Below the pieces are notes generated by a model. The model was not told where the DNA came from and ran no database searches. It saw nothing but the letters and a program-made list of their open reading frames with translations. Shown here piece by piece: positions 1 through 5,991 of a DNA stretch of 64,000 bases (the stretch's first letter is position 1; each line of letters begins with the position of its first letter). The position numbers were made by a program, and so were the translations under genes. This DNA comes from Paenibacillus sp. (GTDB lineage Bacteria; Bacillota; Bacilli; Paenibacillales; NBRC-103111), in assembly GCA_031180825.1 (NCBI GenBank), contig JAPSLM010000006.1, positions 1 to 64,000 of the forward strand, written 5' to 3'.

Positions 1-60
1 AATGTGAATCACGTTTAGTTCTGGCAAGCCAAGCATTTCGTTGATATAATGAGTAGGCAT
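1..60 (-). CDS. N-terminus of an ISL3-like transposase (partial, cut by window edge)
   Basis: Only the first 20 codons are inside the window, reading leftwards from an ATG at 60 with AAAGGA upstream. The peptide begins MPTHYINEMLGLPELNV, which resembles the start of ISL3-family transposases (a short lead, then an 'INELL-LPEL-V' pattern). The call rests on memory of the family and a very short stretch. If right, the 72 bp upstream should hold the element's terminal inverted repeat, and the boundary may fall near 132, just before the stop of the next small gene. It could instead be an unrelated conserved hypothetical protein. Confidence 0.42.
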   Translation of the reverse strand, partial: MPTHYINEMLGLPELNVIHI

Positions 61-132
61 CTGTCTATTCCTTTGTTGTTTGGTCGGACTTACAACATTA
101 CAGGATTAGCAGATGTTTTTCCATTTCTACCC

Positions 133-318
133 TTAGTTTATTTTGTCAAGAACCGATTTCAGCATTGAGCCGACACTTGAATCTCTAAAATTATTCTTCT
201 TACCGTAGATCATTTGTACTGCTTTCTCATGAGTCAAGCCACTTTCTACAAATTGCCTATATTTTATGCATACTTCTGAATTGCCTCTCATTAACTTTTC
301 GACTAACTGCATGTTCAT
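133..318 (-). CDS. small hypothetical protein, 61 aa
   Basis: A 61-codon frame starting at the ATG at 318. GGAGGG lies 7 nt upstream of that codon, whereas the ATG further upstream at 351 has no ribosome binding site. The protein is hydrophilic and probably helical, with no signal peptide or membrane segment (MNMQLVEKLMRGN at the start, KSVLDKIN at the end). I do not recognise a family. It sits in the AT-rich island beside the IS fragment and diverges from the secreted-protein gene at 443. Its stop codon is next to the possible end of the IS element. Confidence 0.55.
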   Translation of the reverse strand: MNMQLVEKLMRGNSEVCIKYRQFVESGLTHEKAVQMIYGKKNNFRDSSVGSMLKSVLDKIN

Positions 319-376
319 TTTATTCCCTCCTATCTTTTTAAAATGTGTCAAATTCTCAAACTCTAGTCACTTAACG

Positions 377-405
377 TTTACATCCGGCTCTATTAATGGT
401 ATTTT
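377..405 (+). promoter_or_regulatory. putative sigma-A promoter of the secreted protein gene
   Basis: TTTACA at 377-382 and TATTTT at 400-405 are separated by exactly 17 bp and lie about 38 bp upstream of the ATG at 443. The -35 fits well and the -10 is moderate. It lies in the divergent gap between two small genes. Confidence 0.4.
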
Positions 406-442
406 ATAGATATTAAATCCATTATTTAGGAGGTAACAACTT

Positions 443-814
443 ATGAAGCTATCCAAAAAAATCGGCCTAATTTCTTTATCCCTTGTACTTTCCTTTGCCA
501 CTTCAGCGTCTGCTGCCGAGAAATTTTATTATTTAAAAAGAACAAGTTTCAGTAAATACGTTTGGGTGAATGACGGACAATTCTTTACTAATATTAATAC
601 TGCTTGTATTGAAATTGAAAATACAGCGAATATGTACATTCAATACTGGGATAAGAATGATAACTTTGTCTCCTCTCAGTTAATTTCAGGATCAGGTTGG
701 AAATGTGACAATAATCCTCGTTATGGTACTTATCGAATAAAATTATTAAATGCGAACAGGAATTCAGAAGAAAAGGTAAGGTTGGTTGGCGGCGAAATTT
801 GGTATGACAAATAA
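443..814 (+). CDS. small secreted protein of unknown function
   Basis: A 123-aa protein with a clear Sec signal peptide: MKLSKK, a hydrophobic stretch, then an ASAA-type cleavage site near residue 24. The mature part of about 99 residues is rich in Asn, Tyr and Trp and has two cysteines about 36 residues apart (NTACIE and WKCDNN), which could form one disulfide. Its composition suggests a small extracellular beta-rich protein. I do not recognise a family. AGGAGG stands 9 nt before the ATG, and a good terminator follows the stop. The low GC of the gene matches its AT-rich surroundings and differs from the backbone, so horizontal acquisition is likely. Confidence 0.7.
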   Translation: MKLSKKIGLISLSLVLSFATSASAAEKFYYLKRTSFSKYVWVNDGQFFTNINTACIEIENTANMYIQYWDKNDNFVSSQLISGSGWKCDNNPRYGTYRIKLLNANRNSEEKVRLVGGEIWYDK

Positions 815-826
815 TTGATTTCCGTG

Positions 827-859
827 GGAAGAGAAAACAAATCTCTTCCTTTTTTATTT
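827..859 (+). terminator. Rho-independent terminator after the secreted protein gene
   Basis: Perfect 8-bp stem (GGAAGAGA with TCTCTTCC), a 7-nt A-rich loop, and a T-rich tail from 850. It is 12 nt past the stop codon at 814. Confidence 0.85.
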
Positions 860-1174
860 CTATCGCCTATCACCATGTTTCCTACTCGTTTAATCAATTA
901 AAAATTTTTGGTTCTTTCCAAATTAGAACAAATTTTTCATGACCTCGCGTTTCACGACCGAATTATTAAATTCGCAGCTTCATGGAATCGTAACAAACTA
1001 TAAAATCGTCGAGAGTGTAGACAAAATTAAATTGTTTATACTCTCTGACACTCTAATAAAATATGTGTTTTATCAGATATCCAAAGCGTGTCATTAAGTG
1101 ATACAAAGAAGTATACGTATACACTAAAGAATCTCCGATCCATACTCAAATTTAAAAGGAGGAAACCCGTAATT
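860..1174. other. AT-rich intergenic stretch with two inverted repeats
   Basis: No gene seen. There is a long hairpin-forming repeat at 1011-1045: arms of 13 bp around a 9-nt AT-only loop, with two positions differing as G-T type pairs and no T-run on either side. A perfect 12-bp palindrome, GTATACGTATAC, lies at 1111-1122, about 52 bp before the next gene. These look more like binding sites than terminators. Confidence 0.5.
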
Positions 1175-1678
1175 ATGAATAAAAAAATATTCGTCTTGGC
1201 GATAGCTTCTGTCGTTATCACAGGCACGGCTTCTTATTATCTAGCCCCTAAAAATGAATCTCACGCTGGAACAGATCCCCGTATAGCCTATGCTGAATTT
1301 GAGAAAAAGGATGTATATGAAAAGGTGTCAGCAAGTTGGGATAAGGCACTAGGGAAACTAAACAACAGCGTAAGCAAATCAAATCTAAATGCAGCAGTAG
1401 CTGCGGAGAATGATTGGATTAAAATTGCAGGACCAGATATAGACATTAAATTCATTAACGACCTGCCTTCCGCTGAACAAAAATCGTTTAATCAAAGTTT
1501 ACTTGAGGTGAGAAAAGCAACACAAATAGGGGATCACCTGGATGTTGTGCTTGTTAATAAAAACAAAGATGCAGTCAAAATTGTATGGGAACGAAAGAAT
1601 GGGGACACACACGTAGCAGAGGTTGTTCGCGATGGTATGGCTAACTGGAATATTTCAAGACAGGAGGACATTAAATAA
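1175..1678 (+). CDS. membrane-anchored or secreted hypothetical protein, 167 aa
   Basis: The frame is open from 1088, but the ATG at 1175 is preferred because AGGAGG lies 12 nt before it and the protein then begins with a signal-like sequence: MNKKIF, then a hydrophobic run up to about residue 20, with no lipobox Cys. The rest is a soluble, probably extracytoplasmic domain rich in Lys, Asn, Asp and Ala. Near its end it has a VKIVWERKNGDTHVAEVVRDG stretch that reads like beta hairpins. I do not recognise a family. Low GC groups it with the neighbouring secreted protein. A hairpin terminator lies at 1769. Confidence 0.6.
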   Translation: MNKKIFVLAIASVVITGTASYYLAPKNESHAGTDPRIAYAEFEKKDVYEKVSASWDKALGKLNNSVSKSNLNAAVAAENDWIKIAGPDIDIKFINDLPSAEQKSFNQSLLEVRKATQIGDHLDVVLVNKNKDAVKIVWERKNGDTHVAEVVRDGMANWNISRQEDIK

Positions 1679-1768
1679 TAAACTCTATATCACAATACAA
1701 ACGCCATTCAAAGTTAGTATCAGTACGCTTTGGTAGAACCCCTAGAAAAAGCATTCTGTGTTGGATGC

Positions 1769-1796
1769 GTCTCGGCTATGTAGGCCGAGACTTTTT
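1769..1796 (+). terminator. Rho-independent terminator
   Basis: Perfect 8-bp stem (GTCTCGGC with GCCGAGAC) around a 7-nt loop, followed by TTTTT. It ends the plus-strand transcript from 1175. Confidence 0.8.
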
Positions 1797-1849
1797 CATT
1801 TTCCTTGATTTACGGCTTTAAGCGGCGATTTTGGTTTCGTGAAACAATG

Positions 1850-1897
1850 CAAAAAAACGGCTCTTGCTCGCATCTTTGCGGCAAGGGTCGTTTTTTG
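1850..1897. terminator. bidirectional hairpin with A-run and T-run flanks
   Basis: A 10-bp stem with two G-T pairs (CGGCTCTTGC with GCAAGGGTCG). It is preceded by seven A and followed by six T, so it could stop transcription from either side. No plus-strand gene ends between it and the terminator at 1769. Confidence 0.65.
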
Positions 1898-1982
1898 TCG
1901 GCGCTGCAAATAGCATCAAAGCTTTGCTATTCCCTGCAAGCTAAAAAATCAATGATCAGAAAAGCAAACACAGTTTGTCGCT

Positions 1983-2004
1983 GATAACCTAAGCTTAGGT
2001 TATC
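1983..2004. repeat. 22-bp perfect palindrome
   Basis: An unbroken inverted repeat centred on an AAGCTT core; each arm is GATAACCTAAG and its complement. There is no spacer and no T-run, so a protein-binding site or cruciform is more likely than a terminator. It lies in a 530-bp stretch (1679-2208) in which I see no gene. Confidence 0.7.
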
Positions 2005-2016
2005 CCGCTTCAGCCA

Positions 2017-2044
2017 AATAAAAAAAGAGGCTCTTTGGCCTCTT
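2017..2044 (-). terminator. Rho-independent terminator for nrdR
   Basis: A 7-bp stem (AAGAGGC with GCCTCTT, 2025-2044). In the minus-strand direction it is followed by a T-rich tail (the A-run at 2018-2026). It lies 165 bp beyond the nrdR stop. A second imperfect inverted repeat, with arms built on CAGTATA and TATACTG, lies between them at about 2059-2093. Confidence 0.65.
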
Positions 2045-2208
2045 ACTTTATCTATGCTAACAGTATACCGCAATGTATGTAGGCTATACTGCGAATTTCG
2101 CTTTTGATGAATTTTTCCATGATGGATGATGGTAGTACATTTGACTTACTGGGAGCAGCTTATCAATCAAAAGAATTAAAGTTGCATTTTTCTGAAAATA
2201 ACAAGCCA

Positions 2209-2691
2209 CTACATCTTATTCGTTTCCCCGCCGGTCTGATGCTTGGACAGCAGCTCGGTCAATTCTTTCATAAACATATCGATGTCTTTAAATTGGCGGT
2301 ATACCGAGGCGAATCGGATATAAGCAACCTCGTCGACGGGATACAGCTCGCTCATGACGATCTCTCCGATCTCGCGGCTATCAACTTCGGCATGGGCCGT
2401 CGTACGGATTTGCTTCTCCACCTCGGAAACGATCATTTCCAGCCGTTCCACGGATACCGGACGTTTCTCACAGGCGCGGATCAAGCCCCGCAGCATCTTT
2501 TCCCGGTTGAATTCCTCCCGGCTTCCATCCTTCTTAATGACAATGAGCGGCGTCTCCTCGACCATCTCGAAGGTCGTGAACCGCTTCTGGCATTTCTCGC
2601 ATTCGCGGCGGCGCCGGATCGATTTATTCTCATTGGCGGCACGCGAATCCAATACTTTCGTGCCGGAATAATCGCAATATGGGCATTTCAT
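2209..2691 (-). CDS. nrdR: transcriptional repressor NrdR
   Basis: Represses ribonucleotide reductase genes by binding NrdR boxes according to the ATP/dATP bound in its cone domain. The 160-aa length is typical. The N-terminal zinc ribbon has four Cys as MKCPYC and CEKC (residues 3-34), followed by KRFTTFE. The ATP-cone occupies about residues 46-136 ([16 protein letters not shown]). GGAGG lies about 10 nt before the ATG. In Bacillus the gene is followed by dnaB and dnaI; here an AT-rich island follows, so synteny breaks at this point. Confidence 0.95.
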   Translation of the reverse strand: MKCPYCDYSGTKVLDSRAANENKSIRRRRECEKCQKRFTTFEMVEETPLIVIKKDGSREEFNREKMLRGLIRACEKRPVSVERLEMIVSEVEKQIRTTAHAEVDSREIGEIVMSELYPVDEVAYIRFASVYRQFKDIDMFMKELTELLSKHQTGGETNKM

Positions 2692-2730
2692 CGATCGTTT
2701 CTTCCTCCCCTATTTCCCAATAGCTCCCTG

Positions 2731-2759
2731 TCATGAAGTCCGGGTTATCGCACATAATA
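2731..2759 (+). promoter_or_regulatory. putative sigma-G promoter of the SASP gene
   Basis: TCATG at 2731-2735 and CATAATA at 2753-2759 are separated by 17 bp. This fits the forespore sigma-G pattern (gnATR, 16-18 bp, CATnnTA). The position, 31 bp before the SASP ATG, and the gene's expected forespore timing support it. Confidence 0.5.
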
Positions 2760-2789
2760 GGACTACCAACGACAAGGAGGTGAACAGAC

Positions 2790-3014
2790 ATGGGTGCAGG
2801 TCAATCCCGCAGCAGCAATCAATTGGTGGTGCCTCAAGCGAATGCAGCGTTGGATCAACTGAAATACGAAGTAGCTCAGGAACTGGGTATCGCGATCCCT
2901 CAGGACGGTTACTACGGTCATATGGCTACTCGTGATACTGGTGCGATCGGTGGTCACATTACTCGTCGCCTGGTGCAAATCGCCGAGCAATCTCTTGCCG
3001 GTCAATTCAAATAA
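2790..3014 (+). CDS. alpha/beta-type small acid-soluble spore protein
   Basis: A 74-aa DNA-binding protein of the spore core that protects DNA against UV and heat and is degraded by the GPR protease at germination. It has the family's two helical blocks: ALDQLKYEVAQELGI (residues 20-34, with the GPR cleavage region YEVAQEL) and GHITRRLVQIAEQSL (residues 54-68). AAGGAGGTG lies 8-9 nt before the ATG. It stands alone between nrdR and the transglycosylase on the opposite strand. Spore formers carry several paralogs, so no specific ssp letter is given. Confidence 0.95.
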   Translation: MGAGQSRSSNQLVVPQANAALDQLKYEVAQELGIAIPQDGYYGHMATRDTGAIGGHITRRLVQIAEQSLAGQFK

Positions 3015-3037
3015 TAACACGTTTTAAAGAATACGCA

Positions 3038-3088
3038 AGAAGTATCGGGCACAAGCTCCGTCCAAAGCAGCTTGTCCGATACTTCTTT
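3038..3088 (+). terminator. hairpin downstream of the SASP gene
   Basis: Long stem of about 18 bp with a 2-nt bulge (AGAAGTATCGG arm, right arm ending CCGATACTTCT). The T-tail is short. It lies 24 bp after the SASP stop and may also end the minus-strand cluster that stops at 3100. Confidence 0.7.
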
Positions 3089-3099
3089 GCCGTGTAAGG

Positions 3100-3681
3100 T
3101 CAAGCGGCCCGCTCTCCCCATTCTTCTCCGTACAATGTAACATATTTGTTATAATAATACATTACACGCTGTATGTAATGTCTCGTTTCCCCGTAAGGGA
3201 TCCGGTCCGCATTCTGAAGCGTTCCGTCCCATTCGTTCTCCTGAAGCCAGCGGCTGACTTTGCCGTGCCCCGCGTTATAGCTTGCAAGAACCGCTATGCG
3301 ATTCCCGTTAAACTGCTTGGACAACCAATGAAGATACCATGAACCCAGCTCGATACTGACCGCCGGTTCGTTAAGCCTGGTTTTAAATTCTTCATTAAAA
3401 CGCGCTTTTTCGATAATCCAATTCACCGTATCCGGCATAAGCTGCATCATTCCGTATGCGCCCTTCTTGGATTCCGTTTCCGTCAGGTAGTTGGACTCCA
3501 CCCGAATGACGGCGGCCACAAGAAATGGATCGAGGTTGTATTTTGCGGCGTTTTGGCGTATTTCCTGTTCGTAACGGATCGGATACAGCATGCGCCCCAC
3601 ATAAGTGCTGCTTAAGAATAAGAATAAAAGAAACGACAGCAGCAGTAAGGCAAACACCCGCTTTTTCCGCCAAAAGCTCAT
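3100..3681 (-). CDS. membrane-anchored lytic transglycosylase (SLT domain)
   Basis: Cleaves the glycan strand of peptidoglycan. The start is set at 3681 because this ATG overlaps the coaE stop as ATGA and has AGGGGG 5 nt upstream; this gives 193 aa. Residues 9-27 form a membrane anchor or signal (ALLLLSFLLFLFLSS). The SLT fold follows, with the catalytic Glu in VIRVESNY, then GAYGMMQLMPDT and the ASYNAGHGKV motif, all typical of the Slt70/MltE-like family. It is the last gene of the polA-mutM-ytaF-coaE cluster; B. subtilis has ytaG at the comparable position. The 4-nt overlap suggests translational coupling to coaE. Confidence 0.9.
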   Translation of the reverse strand: MSFWRKKRVFALLLLSFLLFLFLSSTYVGRMLYPIRYEQEIRQNAAKYNLDPFLVAAVIRVESNYLTETESKKGAYGMMQLMPDTVNWIIEKARFNEEFKTRLNEPAVSIELGSWYLHWLSKQFNGNRIAVLASYNAGHGKVSRWLQENEWDGTLQNADRIPYGETRHYIQRVMYYYNKYVTLYGEEWGERAA

Positions 3682-4274
3682 GTTAGCCCCCTTTCGTTCC
3701 AGAAAGCTTCGATTTGCTTTTCCGTTTCCTCTAGGGTACCCGAATTGTCGATGACCCAATCGGCGAGCCCTTTCTTTTCCTCGATCGGCATCTGGGACAA
3801 GAGCCGTTTCTCCGCTTGCTCCGCCGTTATTCCGTCCCGGGCCATCAGACGCTGAAGCTGCACTTCGCGCGGCACATAGACGACCATTACCTGCTCGTAC
3901 ATGGCCTGCTGCCCCGATTCATACAGGAGCGGCACGTCGACGACGACAAGCTTGTCCGGCTGCTCCGCCGCGTAAGTCTGCATTCTTTCGCGTATAAATG
4001 CGCGAATGGGAGGATGCAGCAGATTTTCCAGATCGCGAAGCGCTTCACGATTGCCGAAGACCCGCTCGCCCAGTTTTTTGCGATGAAGAGAGCCGTCCGG
4101 CAGCAGCAGATCGTCTCCGAACCGCCGGATCACTTCAGCCAGAACCGGAGTTCCCGGCTCAACGACCTCTCTGGCAATCCGGTCCGCATCGATCAGCAGC
4201 GCACCGCGCCGGACGAGCATCTCGGCTACCGTGCTTTTCCCGCACGCAATCCCTCCGGTTAATCCGATGTTCAT
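3678..4274 (-). CDS. coaE: dephospho-CoA kinase
   Basis: Last step of coenzyme A synthesis: ATP-dependent 3'-phosphorylation of dephospho-CoA. The P-loop TGGIACGKST is at residues 6-15. The CoaE markers DADRIAREVV and VVVDVPLLYES follow, with the lid region RDGITAEQAEKRL. The start at 4274 (third codon of the longest frame) is chosen because AGGGG lies 7 nt before it, while the ATG two codons earlier is almost on top of the ribosome binding site. Length 198 aa is normal. It lies 41 bp downstream of ytaF, and its stop overlaps the transglycosylase start. Confidence 0.95.
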   Translation of the reverse strand: MNIGLTGGIACGKSTVAEMLVRRGALLIDADRIAREVVEPGTPVLAEVIRRFGDDLLLPDGSLHRKKLGERVFGNREALRDLENLLHPPIRAFIRERMQTYAAEQPDKLVVVDVPLLYESGQQAMYEQVMVVYVPREVQLQRLMARDGITAEQAEKRLLSQMPIEEKKGLADWVIDNSGTLEETEKQIEAFWNERGLT

Positions 4275-4315
4275 AGTCATTCCCCTATTATATCCAAGAT
4301 GATGTTAGTGTGTGG

Positions 4316-4999
4316 TCAGAACAGCTTCATGATGCCCATCAGGATCAAGACAAATCCAGGCAAAACGGATAGCTTGCGCATCCATTTCAGCTCCGAGAAA
4401 CGCCATCCGATTTGCAAACCGATGGCCAGAAACGCACCGCTGGCCAGCGCAATGACAGCCGCCGTCAGCCACGGCGTAAAACCGAGCAGCGCGGCCCCGA
4501 TCCCCGCCCCGAAAGCGTCCAGCGAGAGCGCCAGACCCAGCAGTGTCGCTTCGTAAGCCGATATGTTGCCGGAACGGTCCACATCCGCGATGAATGGCGT
4601 GCGCAAAATTTGAATGACTAGACCAAATCGTTTCAGTTCCAGATAAAACACTTCTTTGGCCGTCGCCGGATCCGGCTCGGGGACTGGCGGCTGCGGCTCG
4701 TTCGCCTGCCCCGCTTGCGATTCCTGCCGTCTTTGCTGGATCATCTGAACCAGCGCCCACAAGCCGATCCCCATCAAAATGACGGCGCCGATAACTTTCG
4801 CCACGGCCGGATCGACAAACCGGCTCATCCAAACGCCGATCTGCATCGAAGCGTAAATTATGACGCCCGACCAAGCCGCGATGATTGCGATCGAAGTGAG
4901 CGGAATCCGGATTTTGCGGAGACCGTACGTGACGCCTACCCCGAAGCCGTCCAAGCTGACGGCAAACGCAAGCAGAAGCAACGAAACGACAGACAACAT
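4316..4999 (-). CDS. ytaF: sporulation membrane protein YtaF (MntP-like fold)
   Basis: A 227-aa polytopic protein related to the MntP manganese exporter family and conserved in spore formers between mutM and coaE; its function is not settled. It has two similar halves of three membrane segments, each opening with a SLDGFGVG / SLDAFGAG motif. They are joined by a hydrophilic linker (about residues 88-137) with a Pro/Glu-rich part. Directly after the linker, residues 139-150 read DVDRSGNISAYE, which fits a 12-residue EF-hand calcium loop at every ligand position. GAGGAGGG lies 6 nt before the ATG. A paralog is at 34309-34944. Confidence 0.9.
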   Translation of the reverse strand: MLSVVSLLLLAFAVSLDGFGVGVTYGLRKIRIPLTSIAIIAAWSGVIIYASMQIGVWMSRFVDPAVAKVIGAVILMGIGLWALVQMIQQRRQESQAGQANEPQPPVPEPDPATAKEVFYLELKRFGLVIQILRTPFIADVDRSGNISAYEATLLGLALSLDAFGAGIGAALLGFTPWLTAAVIALASGAFLAIGLQIGWRFSELKWMRKLSVLPGFVLILMGIMKLF

Positions 5000-5083
5000 G
5001 ACGTTCCCTCCTCACCAGTAACTGCACACCATACTATATGGCTGTTCTGGGCGGAGGGTGCGTATTACCGTCCGGGAAGCTCT

Positions 5084-5947
5084 TTAGCTTTTGGCCGCTT
5101 CCCGTTCCCCGCGCTTACGCTTCAACGGCTGGCAGACCGGACAATAATGGGTGCCGCGTCCGGCGACCACCGTCTTGACAATCGCCGTGCCGCAAGCCAG
5201 ACAAGCCTCGTCCTTGCGGCCGTACATTTTCAGCTGATGCTGGAACATCCCGATCTCGCCTTGACCGTTAACGTACGACTTGATGGAAGACCCGCCTGCG
5301 GCCACGGCATCCTTCAACGTCTCCACGATCGCTTCATGAAGCTTGGCCGATTCCGCCGCGCTCAGCGTATGGGCCTCCCGCTCCGGATGGATACCGGCCA
5401 GAAATAACGCTTCATCCACATAAATATTCCCGATGCCGACGATGTATTCCTGATTCAGCAGCAGCGGCTTGATCTTCGTTTTGCGCTTTCCTATTTTTGC
5501 GCGGAAAGCGTCCGGCGTAAACGCTTCGTCAAGCGGCTCAAGACCGAGCTTCTTGAGCGGCGCCTCCAGCAGATCCCGATCCTTCGGGTATACGTGCATC
5601 GTTCCGAACTGCCGCACGTCCTTGTACCTAAGCTCCGTGCCGTCCGTAAAATGAAACACGACATGCGTGTGCTTCTCCATCGGCTCGTCCGAGCGGTATA
5701 CCCCGTAGCGCCCCTCCATCCGCAGATGCGAGACGAGCGTGTAACGGTCGAGCATGAACCGCAAAAACTTCCCCCGCCGCTCGACCGAGCGAATCGTTTC
5801 GCCTTCCAGCATGACGGCAAACGCCTGGATGTCGTCCGGATGCTGAATAATGCGGGGCAGCAGGACGGACACGCGCTCGATCTTTTTGTCGATGACCAGT
5901 TGATTGAGCGTACGGCGCACCGTTTCGACCTCCGGCAATTCCGGCAT
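5084..5947 (-). CDS. mutM: formamidopyrimidine-DNA glycosylase
   Basis: Excises 8-oxoguanine and other oxidised purines and cuts the resulting abasic site. The start must be the ATG at 5947, because the enzyme uses the Pro exposed after Met removal (MPELPEVE) as nucleophile; the frame is open 11 codons further but an extension would block this. K60 in RRGKFL is the conserved lysine, and DVRQFGTM and the helix-two-turn-helix region follow. The C-terminal zinc finger is Cx2C-x16-Cx2C. It follows polA by 44 bp, as in other Bacillales. Length 287 aa. Confidence 0.97.
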   Translation of the reverse strand: MPELPEVETVRRTLNQLVIDKKIERVSVLLPRIIQHPDDIQAFAVMLEGETIRSVERRGKFLRFMLDRYTLVSHLRMEGRYGVYRSDEPMEKHTHVVFHFTDGTELRYKDVRQFGTMHVYPKDRDLLEAPLKKLGLEPLDEAFTPDAFRAKIGKRKTKIKPLLLNQEYIVGIGNIYVDEALFLAGIHPEREAHTLSAAESAKLHEAIVETLKDAVAAGGSSIKSYVNGQGEIGMFQHQLKMYGRKDEACLACGTAIVKTVVAGRGTHYCPVCQPLKRKRGEREAAKS

Positions 5948-5991
5948 GATGTCTTCCCCTCCTCCGTTCCGCCCGGACATGCCCGGACGGA

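Noticed and set aside
2104..2736. A 210-codon plus-strand frame antisense to nrdR
   Set aside because: nrdR is unmistakable on the minus strand, and the antisense product has no family features.
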